Translations under genes and position numbers: made by a program
Source: Vandiemenella viatica
Taxonomy: Eukaryota; Arthropoda; Insecta; Orthoptera; Morabidae
Direction: 5' to 3'
DNA: 64,000 bases
NCBI GenBank assembly: GCA_031002005.1
Contig: CM061920.1
Location: 44,432,610-44,496,609, forward strand
In this document: in pieces, positions 1-11,039 of the stretch
Layout: each line of letters starts with the position of its first letter
Numbering within the stretch: the first letter of the stretch is position 1
The notes under the pieces: model-generated
The model's input: only the letters and a program-made list of their open reading frames with translations
Told to the model about the DNA's origin: nothing
Database searches by the model: none

Positions 1-2324
1 TCTTATTGCGTATTCGCCCCTTGTTAATTTTACACTGCACAAATCTTTTGGCATGTTCTTCCTATTCGAACGAACTGTGCCAATTACATTTGTTTTATAT
101 TTATATGATAATGTCATAAATAATTTTGGGGAAGAATACCAATTGTCTGTCTACCAACCGCGGCCGCTCTACCACGGGCGATGCCCGTCATGTTTACGAT
201 TGCCCGGATTAGCGTGTTACACAAGTCGTGCGAACGTCCCGAACGCTGCACGAGCTTGTATACAATTTCGGCCCAACATCTTTGAATCTAAATCGTAGGT
301 TAAGGGGTTAAATGAAGTAAAGTAATTTTAAAATAATAATAATTCAAAAGAAAGTTAAATTCAGTAAAATTTTGCCGTTTCTGACTGTGTAAATACCGAA
401 AATAAATTTTTAATCACTTCGAGAAATGCACTTTCACTTCCAAGATTTTTTATCATATTTTTTTGATAATTTCCCGAACTAAAAAGTAGATTCCCTAAAA
501 GAACTAAAAATCTAGTTTGACATATTTAAATTTCATAACATTAAATGTGGTAGAACAGATTTTATATACATTTTAAAGATTATTTCATCATTAAACACAC
601 ATGGTTTCACTGTAGATTTATTTTCAAGTAAACTAAGCCACTTTCGTAAATAAAACTAATGTCAAAACACGTAACTAAATTCAAATAAAATTCCGATAAC
701 TTTACTTTTTCAATATAAACAACATAAGAATAGTTATTCAGCATAAACCGAGTTGACTTGTGATATATTCTAAACACAATCTTGTTAAATAGATAACTTA
801 GCTATTTCGCCACCGATATTCACAAAAGTTACATCACTGCAATCAGGAATTAATGTAGAACACTTTTGCACTAATTTGCAATTCAGCAGGATTTCCAAAA
901 AAGTACTTAAAATTCAGATAAAATTAGGGGTAGTACCACTGAACTTTGGGACGCTGTGTTAATACGCAGTTTAAAAACAAAATTCGTTTATAAACAAACT
1001 AATCATTCGAGAATTCTAACTAAACACTCTTTATGTATCGTGAGGACAAGGCTATATGCTGTTAAAGTTTGAACACTTTCCATAATCTCAATCACTTTAC
1101 ACTATTTTGGGAAAGTAGGTGAATACTTGATGTCGCATGGATGGGTCATATAAGCCGGTACCTCGTAGAGGGGGTTTGTCTTTATGGTTTCGTCTGTTGT
1201 TTGTATCCCGGGAACATTATGTAAGGTAAATCTGCGCAAGTTGGTGTGTGTGGGTCTGTAGCCGGAAACTGGCTGTGCCAGCCTGGGAACGTATGCCAGC
1301 CATGATGAATTTTTTCTTTACCAGATCGGGATGTTAAACACTACAATGAACTTTTAAATTTTTAAAGTTTTTTTTTCGGTTGGTTTAATTCTCTCCAAAA
1401 TTTGCAATTTTCTGGAAACGTTTGTTCGATTGCCTACTCAACAGTATAACGCAAATTTTGAAAATGTGACTTTTAAAATAAACTTCAATTTTTTCTTCAA
1501 GTGAACCTTTTTGTGATTTCGTAGTAGACTGGAAACCTTTTCTAAGTTTGTGGTTTGAACAAATTTAGTGGCGACCATTAAGCATTTAGTTGAGTATTCC
1601 AGGCAGGCACATGGTCAATTTAAAATTATTTAGTCAAATTCAACAGAACTTTTATTTCAAGTGAACTTTCAGCTAAGGTACTAAGCCTATACCCCACCCC
1701 GGTATAAGCTTGGGTCCTTACATTACATGTTTTTTAAACAGATGGTAACAAACATTTATCCCTTAGCGTTAAATGTTCCAGACCTAACAAGTCTGGTTCT
1801 ATCGATTGTGGGGCTTCCTGTTCTCACCTGTTTCACATAATTCACTCTGAGCAGCCTGAGTAATAAGGCAGCTGAGGTTAACATTAATGTGGTCTCTAGT
1901 GGCCCTAACAGGAGGGGAAAAAAGGAATACAAAAAAAATATTATCACAAATGGAATTTAATGGGAAATAAATTCAGTAAATTGTTTTTGAGTATTGAAAC
2001 TATGCTTTTATGATTTGTAACCAGTGTTCTATCACCTTTTTCTTCAACTATTTAATCAGTATCGTAGCTATTTTGAAAATGTTACAACACTGTCACTAAG
2101 TTTAATCCAGTTAGTCAGTTTACTTTTATTATCTTATGACTTTATTTTATACTGTTAACAATCTTTATTCAATACATATTACTCTAATGTTGGAAGAATT
2201 TTTTGATATTTTTACAACAGTAATTTAAAAATATAGTGACTTGCAGGTCACACAAAACAAGATTCTGTAGCAAGCTGCTGATTAAATTATACTTAATCTA
2301 TCCTTAACATGATAGAATTTCATC
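1..2324. other. No recognisable gene (intronic or intergenic)
   Basis: AT-rich sequence with no domain-bearing reading frame. A short CpG-rich patch at about 155-290 contains a small perfect hairpin (ACGGGC, GAT, GCCCGT at 174-188). It reads as an open frame of 81 codons on the plus strand but shows no recognisable motif. If the TMEM272-like gene continues leftwards on the minus strand, this stretch would be part of its last visible intron. Confidence 0.5.
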
Positions 2325-2332
2325 ATTTTGAT

Positions 2333-2656
2333 CAGTGGCGTAGCTAGGTCAACAAGGGCCCCGGTGCAAAAAATTTATTTTCGGCCCTCAGGCCAGATGG
2401 GCGACCTTTTTTTGCTTTATGTTGCTGGTAGGGGCCCCTGAGCAGTGGTTGGGGTCCCCCTGAGCAGTGAGGGGGCCCTTAGTGTTAGGGGCTCCCTGTG
2501 TCTCGGGGACCCCCTTAGACGACGGTGGAGCTTAAAAAAAAAGGGTCGCCAGTTTTCCATTAAGGCCCGTGGGCCCTCTGAACTGCACTTGGTGGCCACT
2601 GAGTGTAGGAGCCCCAGTGCACTGCACCGCCTAGCCACATAGTAGCTACGGCCCTG
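2333..2656. mobile_element. hAT-like MITE
   Basis: A 324-bp GC-rich island in AT-rich DNA with terminal inverted repeats. The left end reads CAGTGGCGTAGCTAGG and the complement of the right end reads CAGGGCCGTAGCTACTA. Flanks are ATTTTGAT (2325-2332) and ATTTTTAC (2657-2664), six of eight identical, consistent with an eroded 8-bp hAT target duplication. It has no coding capacity. Its length, ends and lack of a transposase frame point to a non-autonomous hAT element. Confidence 0.7.
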
Positions 2657-3097
2657 ATTTTTACAAATCAAATATGTTAAGTAATGCAACAATTTAAGTC
2701 CCTTGACAGGAAAACGCTCTCGCCGAGTTAAGTCAATTAATTTAATGTTAAAGTGTGCTTATTTCATTAACAGAATTGAAATTGGCATCGGCCTTATGGT
2801 AAAACAGCAGTTGTTGCTGGTTTTGGCACGTAAACTGGAAAAATAAATACTGTAACACTACAAAATTAAAAACACGCATTGCTAAACTATTAAATGCTAA
2901 TAATAACACGTTTTGCTTTATGTAAGTAAGAGGGCATAGCCACAGCTGTCCTATATTAATCTGCATCAGATTTATCATCCCGTCTTAACCAAAATATCTA
3001 GAAATGAAGGAATTTTCTCTGGTCACATGTTAAGGATTAATCATTTACTTTGGATTATCTATCACACCTAACCTTAAGCCAATTGATTCCTGTATAA

Positions 3098-3138
<41 letters not shown>
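3098..3138. repeat. (CA)n(TA)n microsatellite
   Basis: A short CA run passes directly into about fifteen TA dinucleotides. This is a simple repeat, and the reading frame crossing it is not coding. Confidence 0.95.
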
Positions 3139-3143
<5 letters not shown>

Positions 3144-4696
3144 GAGCTGCAGTGTGCTTTGTATGAAATTAATGTGGAAAGAGAAGTTAAAGTAGACCCA
3201 TTTCTCATATTTAAAGAAAGGTTGATTGTGATGACAAAAAAGGCTATACAAACACAGAAAAGAAAAAAAATATAATTATATTTTGGAGTTTACATTCAGT
3301 CATGAAGATAGAATTGTTTCATTTCACTGGGATTAACATGCACTTGCATTACTCCTTAGTAGTAAATAATTTGTTATAGACTTTTGTTGTTCATATGGTG
3401 AGAGGACAAAAAAATATTAGCTGGAAATGTTACATGTAGCAAATAAATTAATCTTCTGATAATTATTAAACAAAATTATAATTATGAAAAGATTATGATA
3501 AAAGTATATACAAGAAAAACGGAGAGAAATGAATGAATAAATGAATTATATTTTTAAGTGTTAGGTTTACCAGAGAGGTATGGCAGGAAGGAATCCAAGT
3601 ACTATATGAGAAGAAGAACAGGTGAGTCTGGCATCCAGGTTGCCAACTAGGGAATTTGGATAGGGATATTGGATATTAGTGACAATGAAAATGCTACTAG
3701 GCAATGAAAAATAGGTAAAATAACCCATCACTTTTCACAGATGAGAGCATTTTGGGGAATAACCTTACTTATTTTAGAGGCGAGACATATTTCAAGGGAA
3801 AAGATGTACACACATCGAGACCTAACATGAAAATTTTGTGATCTGGTTTATTTTGTACTCATTGTCAGAGGTTTCACTAGCTGAGTATTCTGTTTAGTTT
3901 AATATGCAGCAGATATTTAAGTTGCAAGAGTTTAGGAGGTGCTGCGTTCCATTTTATCGATGGCACGGCATGTGTTTGCTAGATGATATGTTGGCAGTTA
4001 CGATACAGAGAGAATGGCTATATGTGGGCAGAAATATGGTCAGTTGGTTGAATTTTAAGAGAGTAATTTCTTGAAACTATGATGGTACTATATGACTGTT
4101 TACCAAAATCGTGGAACATAAAAAGTTTAGTTTTAAATGATTTAGTTTGAATAAATCTTGTGCAATGTACAGTAACATTTTTATTTGGTGCTTGTTGATG
4201 TTTACATTTTACCTTACTAGTGACTCCCATATTCAGCCGAAGTTTCTGCATAGGCCAGGAACAGGAGATCTGTATTTTGTTCAAGGTGACTAGCAGAAAA
4301 CAATTTGGTTCTTATGGGTTTATAATGTGAGGTCAATTAAGTGTGTGGCAAGAGCCAGAGCTTCACATAAGTGACCTTTGAGGTCACAGGAGTTGTAGGA
4401 ACAGGGTGCTGTTGTTATTCAGGCTTTAGGGCACATCAATAGCAAGGTCATTAGTGCCATAATAAACAACCAGTATGGCAACATGGCTTAAAAAAATACA
4501 CAATTTTACTTTCTGTATGGCCGATTGTGAAGAGGTTGATCACACAGGCACCACAATAATGTGAAATGCTAAACACTACTGCAGCAAAAGGAAAAAAAAA
4601 AATAATTGTAACCAACAATTTTTGCTGGCTGTAAAAGGGCCAGTCAGATATTAAAAAAAAAAATCGTAGCAAATGAATACAGCAAAAACACAGTAA

Positions 4697-4731
4697 ATGG
4701 ATTGGTGGTTGCAAAGGTACCACCAATCCAT
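4697..4731. repeat. Perfect 12-bp inverted repeat (hairpin)
   Basis: ATGGATTGGTGG at 4697-4708 is perfectly complementary to CCACCAATCCAT at 4720-4731, with an 11-nt loop. No U-tract or coding context gives it a function. It may be the centre of an old palindromic element. Confidence 0.8.
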
Positions 4732-5165
4732 CTTCAAAGCTATGCCAATTGGTCCAAACTATTAGGTGCAAGACAAACCAATTCAAAAAAATTTTAAACC
4801 TTGGCTATGTTGCTGCTATCATTATTTAAATCAAAGGGCACACATTCAACTAAAATGAGGCACCTTTTCAAAGGTACGCCAAAAATTATGACATCCCAGC
4901 AGAGAAGAAAACTGTCTGTTAAAGGACTAAGTGAGTAAGAAGAACCTCATCCCTTCTCGCTGGCTGGAAGAAGTTGCTCCATAAACTGTGTAGGCATTCT
5001 GATTCTGACCTCATATCGCACAATACTTTCATATGCTGGAGTGAATACATTAAGTACACACTGCACCTGCGATTCATCTTTATTTGTAAGTTGCTCAAGC
5101 ATCCTACTCTGTTTGCCTGCTTAGATGCATCTGTATATACCAAGGTTTATTTATGATGCTGGTTT

Positions 5166-5870
5166 AAAGAGCACCTCACTTCCCTATAAATAAGTGCATC
5201 ATCAGCAAAAAATCGCATCCTGCAATTAACGTTGTCACTGAGATCGTTTATAAAAATTAAGAAAAGAAGTGGTCCTATTACACTTCCTTGAGGAACGCCC
5301 GAAGTAACATCTAGCTTACTAGAGGCTTCCCCGTCAACAACGACAAACTGCGACCGACTAGTTAGAAAATCGCGTATCCATTCGCAAATCTGATCAGGTA
5401 TACCGTACGCTCGAATCTTCACTAAAAGTCGGTTGTGTGGTACAGGGTCAAAAGCCTTCTGAAAATCCAAGAAAATAGCATCAACTTGTGATCCTGCATC
5501 AATAACTTTCATTATGTCATTAGAAAATGGAGCCAGTTGTGTTACACACAATCGGTTCTTCCGAAATCTGTGTTGGTTTGATGTAAGTAACTCGTTTCCA
5601 TCTAGAAACTTCATAACGTTAGAGCATATGACATGCTCCAAAAATCTATTGCAAACAGATGTTAGAGATATGGGTTGATAATTCCTAGGATCTCTCCGAT
5701 CTCCTTTCTTGAAAACGGGAATCCCCTGCGCCATTTTCCATTCAGAAGGTACTTTTCTTTCTTCTAAAGATTTACGAACTATATCTGACAGAAATTGTTC
5801 TATTTCTTCCACATATTCCGAAAGTACTCTTACTGGTATACCATCGGAACCCGGCACATAGTGTAAATGT
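5166..5870 (-). pseudogene. Second LINE reverse transcriptase fragment (Jockey/CR1-like)
   Basis: One open stretch of about 230 codons encodes a polymerase core. It begins at PGSDGIPVRVL and contains PRNYQPISLTSV, AIFLDFQKAFDPVPH (motif A, DFQKAFD), the SGVPQGSVIGPLLF block (motif B) and FADDALIY with the catalytic aspartates intact (motif C). Both the endonuclease and the part after motif C are missing, so it is truncated at both ends. It lies inside the RNase H-bearing LINE, between that element's VHHAGIRLAT block and its YTDAS start. It is less decayed than its host, consistent with a younger insertion. Its 3' end lacks a visible A-tail and no target duplication was found. Confidence 0.85.
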
Positions 5871-5874
5871 GTGT

Positions 5875-6320
5875 GAAGTTTCTGAACATTATGAGATGCC
5901 AACGGATGGCAATAGATAGCTCGCCAGACACAGCACAAATGCTGGTAATGGGGCTGGTCCAATACACACTGGTGGCAAGCCTAATTCCTGCATGGTGAAC
6001 ACTGTCCAACATCTGGAGATAGCTTTCCCATCCTGAACCATATACAACACAGCCATACTACAACAGCAATCATACAAAATATCTATACAATTGTAGCAGG
6101 CAGGAATAACCAACCACACAGACATTTTAAAACATTAAAAGCCTTTAGGACTCTGACTTTTGGATGTGGCAGCCAGCTGAGTTTATTGTCAGAAAATTTA
6201 CAGATTTATTAAAACTTACAACGGTGTTCCTAAAGGTTAGACGAGGTTCTGCCAAAACACTACGAGTAAAAAGTACACACCGAGTTTTCTTGACAAAAAG
6301 TTGATAACCAATCCATACTC
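5875..6320 (-). pseudogene. Post-RT region of the host LINE
   Basis: The complement reads YMVQDGKAIS, then VHHAGIRLATSVYWTSPI and SGELSIAIRWH, spread over two frames. This block normally sits between reverse transcriptase and RNase H in I-like non-LTR elements. It breaks off near 5875, where the second LINE fragment begins. Frameshifts near 6010 and 6120 make it non-functional. Confidence 0.7.
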
Positions 6321-6690
6321 CAGCCTGTTTAATGCAAGTTGTAATTGCCTTTCAGTACCTCTCAGGCTAGAAGATGAACAGAAAATAGACAAGTAAAGAG
6401 TATCAAATAGTATTCCTGACCACTGATGTAATGCTGTTCACACTTAAAACAGACCCTGGATAAAAAGATCTGATACTTCACAACTGACTTTGTACTGGAA
6501 GCAAAGAGGTGATAAAAATTACTTTAAAAAACAGGGCAGATTTTCACTAAAGCTCCAATTGTACAATTGTTTTAAAATATCATACTACAAGGCAGTATCG
6601 TTAGCTTTACCTATGTCAAAAAAGACACCCACAAAGTGCTATCTGCATGCTAAGGTGTTCAAGCATTCTGCACAGTCATTTCCAGCAGGA

Positions 6691-7018
6691 TCAGGTTGTC
6701 CAAGGTGGAACAGATCTTGTGCATTCACACTGAAAGTGGCTCAGCTGATTTAGCCCTTCAAGACACCATACTAAGCAGCGGTATACCATCTGCTCCAGTG
6801 TCTTTCCAATGCAGCATGTCAAAGCAATGCTACAATAACTACCTGGCGACATCTCATCTTTACTGGTTTTTAAAAGCAGTTTTAGTGTTGCTTCTTTCCA
6901 TGAATCGGGAAAGCATCCTTGGATCCAAAAAGAATTAAAAATATCCAAAAGGTACTCTTTATCATCTTTGCTAAGATGCCTCAGCTTCTATTAGTGGATC
7001 AGGTCTGGACCTGATGCA
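6691..7018 (-). pseudogene. N-terminal RT core of the host LINE
   Basis: The frame contains GPDLIH, then CFPDSWKEATLKLLLK, SPGSYCSIALT and IGKTLEQMVYRCLVWCLEG. These match the fingers region of I/Jockey-type reverse transcriptases. The upstream part of the same frame resumes at 8122 beyond the BEL/Pao insertion. The segment downstream towards 6320, which should hold motifs A to C, is unreadable apart from scattered residues. Confidence 0.8.
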
Positions 7019-7023
7019 GTATC

Positions 7024-7104
7024 TGTAGGAGATTAAAGAGTCTATGTTTTATCTGTGGACTAGAAGTTATGTATTATGTGTGGAGTCTGTTTCTAGTAGT
7101 TACA
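7024..7104 (+). repeat. Partial 5' LTR of the BEL/Pao element
   Basis: It matches the start of the 3' LTR over about 80 bases, including the blocks TCTATGTTTTATCTGTGGAC and TTTCTAGTAGTTAC. Similarity stops near 7104, where the internal deletion begins. Confidence 0.8.
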
Positions 7105-7324
7105 TGATACATCCAACCACGAAGACCTTGCAGATGCAGTAGTGGAGGGGCCTACAATGAAGCCAAATGTGCTACAGACCATGCCCACATTTTATGATCC
7201 ACTTTGCTTAGAATCTTTGGTTAGTGGTATCACTGCAGTTTAGCTGGTTTGTAGCAAAAATAGACTTGCTTCCATGAAAATAGTGACATTGCCATGACTT
7301 AACATTAGCACTGCAAGATTTCTA

Positions 7325-7972
7325 CAAATTGTGGAAAGATTCATTGCCATACATTGCATGCCACATGCGATTTACATGGACAATGCTCTCACCTTTCATT
7401 TCACCAATAAGGAGCTGGCGGTTGTATGGGCAAAGAAAACTTATCAGCATCTCACCCAGCAAACAACCATGTGGATATTTATTGCACCACGTGCGGCTTG
7501 GTGGGGAGGATTGTGGGTGCAAATAGTTGGCTGCAGTAAATGCTACCTAAGAAATGTGCTTGGATGCTATATGATGGACATACAACGATTGCAGAAAGTA
7601 CTGACCGCTGTTGAAGCCGCACTGACGAAAGACGAGGAAAACGGAGACGTACTTATTTCATCTCGGTCGGAGGCCGACTGACATTACCGCCCTCTGGATG
7701 AGAACCCGCAACTATAACGCCTCTAAAGGAATTTAGATTGCAGCAGCAGTTGGTAAAACCGTTTTGCAAACGGAGGATTGAGGAGTACTTGTTATATCTT
7801 CAACGTTTCTACAAAATGGGAACTCATTGGAAGAAACCAGCAGACTTTAAAGTACCAGATGCTGCTCTTCTTCAAGAAGACGTGCGGCAATGTCACTTGG
7901 AGGAAGACAAAAATTCACGAGCAGACCTGTTCAGCTGGTCATCCTCCTCGAGAATGACCAGGGTGGGGAGGA
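7325..7972 (+). pseudogene. BEL/Pao integrase and C-terminal domain remnant
   Basis: The first frame has MDNALTFHFTNKEL, corresponding to the second catalytic Asp region of the integrase. APRAAWWGGLWVQIVGCSK follows, the conserved BEL/Pao block usually seen as PRAPWWGG. After it, LQKVLTAVEAAL corresponds to the LxTVLxEVEAxLNSRPL motif. A second frame from 7738 starts LQQQLVKPF and continues EEYLLYLQR, the domain that follows integrase in BEL/Pao polyproteins. A stop and frameshift near 7680-7738 separate them. Confidence 0.85.
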
Positions 7973-8116
7973 TGTCGGAGATTAAGAGTCTATGTTTTAT
8001 CTGTGGACTACCAGTTACGTATTATCTGTGGACTCAGTTTCTAGTAGTTACGTTGTTAGTCAGAGATATTAATAAAGAGTAAAAGCACATTTGTTTAAAT
8101 GATTTAATACGCTACA
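7973..8116 (+). repeat. 3' LTR of the BEL/Pao element
   Basis: It begins TGTCGGAGATTAAGAG and ends ACGCTACA, and contains AATAAAGAG, a plausible polyadenylation signal. At 144 bp it is short for BEL/Pao. It is followed by the target duplication GTATC. Confidence 0.85.
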
Positions 8117-8259
8117 GTATCTCTGGCATGTTCCGGGGCAGGTTCCAACTTTTAGAGAGTAAACAGACTATTGTATATTTCTGTGTATGACAAACAGATT
8201 ATATGCCACCACTCTCTGCTTGTATGGTCTAGATTCTGGGAGTTAACTATTTCCTGTAA

Positions 8260-8480
8260 CCATGAATTCTGATGAATAACTTGTTCTAGTTGAACACTGG
8301 AGACATGTTAGGTGGTATATGATGTGGGTTGTGATACAAGTGACATAGTCTACCGTGGGGTTGGTTTCACTAATGGTGGACTGCAACAGATTGTGGTGGC
8401 TGGGTGCATATTGGGTGCTTTTAAATGAGATCTATTCCAGTCCAAGAAAACATGGGTGAATTAGAAGAGTTAACAGGATG
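8260..8480 (-). mobile_element. Penelope-like element fragment
   Basis: The complement of 8380-8445 reads WNRSHLKAPNMHPATT, aligning with CNRPHCKTCSMHPATT in the clearer PLE copy at 18.3-19.7 kb, just before the GIY-YIG domain. Surrounding bases show the same order of blocks as the 11.0-12.0 kb copy. It is heavily decayed, with no usable frame. Confidence 0.5.
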
Positions 8481-10639
8481 GTACTTGTGAACAAATGTAT
8501 TTTATTTTTGATTGTGCGATTTGATGAAGCTTGTGAAGGGGTGTTGTGTGATGGATTGGTATAGAATATGACCAATTTCAGTGAAAGATCTTAGAAGTAG
8601 TAGCCACTCCAAGAGATTCCAGGACATAAGAAAATTGTTAAGAAAAAACAAATTAATGTTGGTTTTTGACTGTCCATGGTGTGGTAAATTTGGTGTGCTG
8701 GACATTTTATGGTATGGGACAAATTAGGGAGGTAATGGCAGTTTATAATGGCTTGTGTCAGGCATGGAATATTGGGTGAGGGATTCAACATAAATCCTGT
8801 GTTGTGGCTTTCACTTTCCAAGATCTTTCCCAAAAATGTGTAACAATCTCCATGCTATCCTTCCTACAACAACCCAGTTTAGCAGCCCACCCAACCTTAA
8901 AAAAATTCGCATTAATCAATACCAACCTCCAATTCTCCTAAATGACACCACAGCCTGTAACTGCCCTAAGACCCAGTTTGCTATTGATTGCAGTCCTTTA
9001 AATTAAGAACATTTTTGTTTGAGAGGGATATGCATTGATTAATCATAAATTTGCATGTGTGTGTAGTATCTTTTATGGATGAAAATGGTTCAGATGAAGT
9101 GTAATTTCATTAAAAGCAGTACAGTGTCTGAAATGTTAGTTAAAAGATTAATGAGGAATGTGGTATAAGACATGTTTTGAATAGGATTTTGGCTGTTTGA
9201 AATTGTTTAATTTTGTCATTTTAATGTTTAAATGATTTCCTATTGTCATTTACAAATGTTCACAACACCAAGTAATTTTTTAATGTTTCAATTTTTATAT
9301 TCTATTGCTGAAGGAATTTGTAAGCATTGCAGAAGTGTTGAGCAGCTCTTCCAATGTTTTCTCAAAAATTCTACGACAGCTATTTAAGCTCCCCATAATC
9401 ACAAACAGTGCTAATATGACAATGTTTCATTTGTTTATTAATGTGCTTTTAAATATTTGGAAATAAGTTTGGCATCTTGTTTATGGATGTTTTTATGAGT
9501 GTTTTGATGAAATAAAACTCAAGTTCAAAGTTTATAGATGCTGTTCTGTAACTGAAAAGTATAAGGAATTCAGTTACATACTTTGGTGACCATGCAAATC
9601 TTCATACATAAAAAAACACTATTTTCTGAGCAGTTAATCTAGCTCCCTTCCCCAAGTTCATTTCAAAACATATGGATTCAGCCAACACCAACAATCATGA
9701 CCCTGCCATGTGTGAAACTTACACCATTGTAGTCCATGCCACCAGTATCATTACATATCAACCCATTCTGGCCACCAGATACCATTGGGGCCTCAATCTC
9801 AGATAATACCTTCCTCTCTTCCATGTCACCCTGGAAGACCCATCACTAAAATGTATAATTTATTAACTTAGTTTCTAATTTATTTATTTTTTTTACATTG
9901 AATATATTTTATGATAATTTTCTAAATTCAGATTATTTTAAAAAAAATTCCCGACGATTAATTTAATTTTTGAGCAAAACATCTTCAATAATATTGTTTT
10001 CTCCCTCCCACCCTCCTGCCCCTCCCCCTTCCTCACCATCTCTGCCCTGAACCAAATGGTCCGTAGCAAAATATTTATGAGATTGGGTTTACTTCAGGTA
10101 AATGTATTAACCCAATCATGTGACTCAATTTCTATCTGCATAGGTAATAGCACAGCTCAAAATACTGTATTTTAGCAGTCTTCTTTTTTATCACTCTAGC
10201 CTCCCTTACTTCAACTTTCAAAAGTGAATCTACTTTACAGTATCAATATCTCTGTATGGCATTCGTTCCTGTGCCATATTTTATTATACAAAATCAATGT
10301 TTACAGGGAAGGATAGAGAAATTAACCTGTCATTTGCAAGGGATGAAGGCAGGGGGGTGGGGGGGGGGGGGCGGCAGGACAATCATATTTACAGTAGTTT
10401 GGTAAAAAACTTTAATAATGTAAGAGGTGAATCATATGGCAAGGGGTACGCGGGTAGCCATCCAGACCTACCATATTACTACGTCAAAGATGATCCAACA
10501 AGAAAGAGTGTTGACTGCAAAGGTGGTGGGAAAGCTGACCAACAATTCTGGGAAATTATAATCCTTGTAAAAACCAATCAAAATAAAATGAAATTATCTA
10601 AAAAAAAATATATATTTTTGATCTGTTTAAAAAATAATA
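8481..10639. other. No recognisable gene
   Basis: AT-rich DNA. Around 8840-8990 a plus-strand frame with FSSPPNLKK and CNCPKT vaguely resembles the PLE region before the GIY-YIG domain, but is too weak to annotate. C-rich (about 10000-10035) and G-rich (about 10351-10371) simple tracts are present. Confidence 0.4.
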
Positions 10640-10780
10640 ATAAAATTACAGCCCACCTCACTGGCTCATTTGGTTATGGCACTGTAATGGTGCCTGTAAC
10701 TGAAACAGGTATAGTTGGTTTGAATCCTGATGGCAGAAGAAATTTTCATATCAGGACTTGACTGGTAGTGTAGGAGAAAT
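10640..10780 (+). mobile_element. tRNA-derived SINE
   Basis: A box-A-like TGGCTCATTTGG and a box-B-like GGTTTGAATCC lie about 60 bp apart (10660-10730), the RNA polymerase III promoter spacing of tRNA-derived SINEs. No cloverleaf can be folded with confidence, so it is not called a tRNA gene. Confidence 0.5.
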
Positions 10781-11039
10781 GGTAGTGCACAATTTCTAAT
10801 CATGAGATTGTGCACCAAGGTCCTGGTATAAATGGGCCAGCAGCAGGTTTCACCCTCTCCTTTCATATAATACAAACACACATGCTATCACAGTCATCCA
10901 TACCTACAACACATACAACCACACACTGGAACAGGCAACATGAAACCACCCAGTTCATCTTCCCAAGAGAGAAGGGCACATCATCCATGGGAACTGCCTA
11001 CATCTGGAATGGGGCATGGTATCATAAGAAGAACAAAAC

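Larger units (their letters stand above)
2657..4900. other. No recognisable gene
   Basis: AT-rich single-copy-looking DNA without domain-bearing frames. It holds a CA/TA microsatellite near 3.1 kb and a strong hairpin near 4.7 kb, listed separately. Confidence 0.5.
7024..8116 (+). mobile_element. BEL/Pao LTR retrotransposon, internally deleted
   Basis: A 3' LTR of 144 bp (TGTCGG to CTACA) and the first ~80 bp of a 5' LTR (TGTAGG) flank a remnant with integrase and post-integrase sequence. The 5-bp target duplication GTATC is perfect (7019-7023 and 8117-8121), as expected for BEL/Pao. Gag, protease, RT and RNase H are absent; the deletion runs from inside the 5' LTR into the integrase. The element sits in the RT coding region of an older LINE, and removing it together with one GTATC copy restores that LINE's frame. 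Confidence 0.85.
4919..8260 (-). mobile_element. Non-LTR retrotransposon (I/Jockey-like group, RNase H-bearing), multiply interrupted
   Basis: Pieces of one degenerate minus-strand LINE can be followed from high to low coordinates. A weak N-terminal RT stretch starts beyond 8117. The RT core (GPDLIH, then SWKEA, SYCSIALT and IGKTLEQMV) lies at 7018-6691. The post-RT part contains VHHAGIRLATS (about 6010-5960). A YTDAS RNase H start lies near 5140. Two insertions split it: a second LINE fragment at about 5166-5870 and a BEL/Pao element at 7024-8116. Reading across the BEL element restores a continuous frame of the type ARDT-ASGPDL. The VHHAGIRLAT block followed by RNase H is typical of the I-like group with RNase H, but the clade is inferred. 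It is dead: stops and frameshifts are frequent and the 5' end is not recognisable. Confidence 0.75.

Noticed and set aside
53..298. 81-residue plus-strand frame
   Set aside because: No motif, biased by a short CpG patch, no splice or promoter evidence.
1822..1898. Exon-like stretch on the minus strand (TTAG before, GTGAGA after; reading ATRDHINVNLSCLITQAAQS)
   Set aside because: Splice-like ends and an open frame but no recognised family and incompatible with the phase expected for the next TMEM272-like exon.
10297..10761. 154-residue plus-strand frame
   Set aside because: It crosses a long G-run, A-rich DNA and a SINE; low complexity with no domain.
10640..10780. tRNA gene
   Set aside because: Pol III boxes are present but a cloverleaf with paired acceptor stem cannot be formed; SINE head preferred. 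The same applies at 17.8, 19.75, 28.53 and 48.85 kb.
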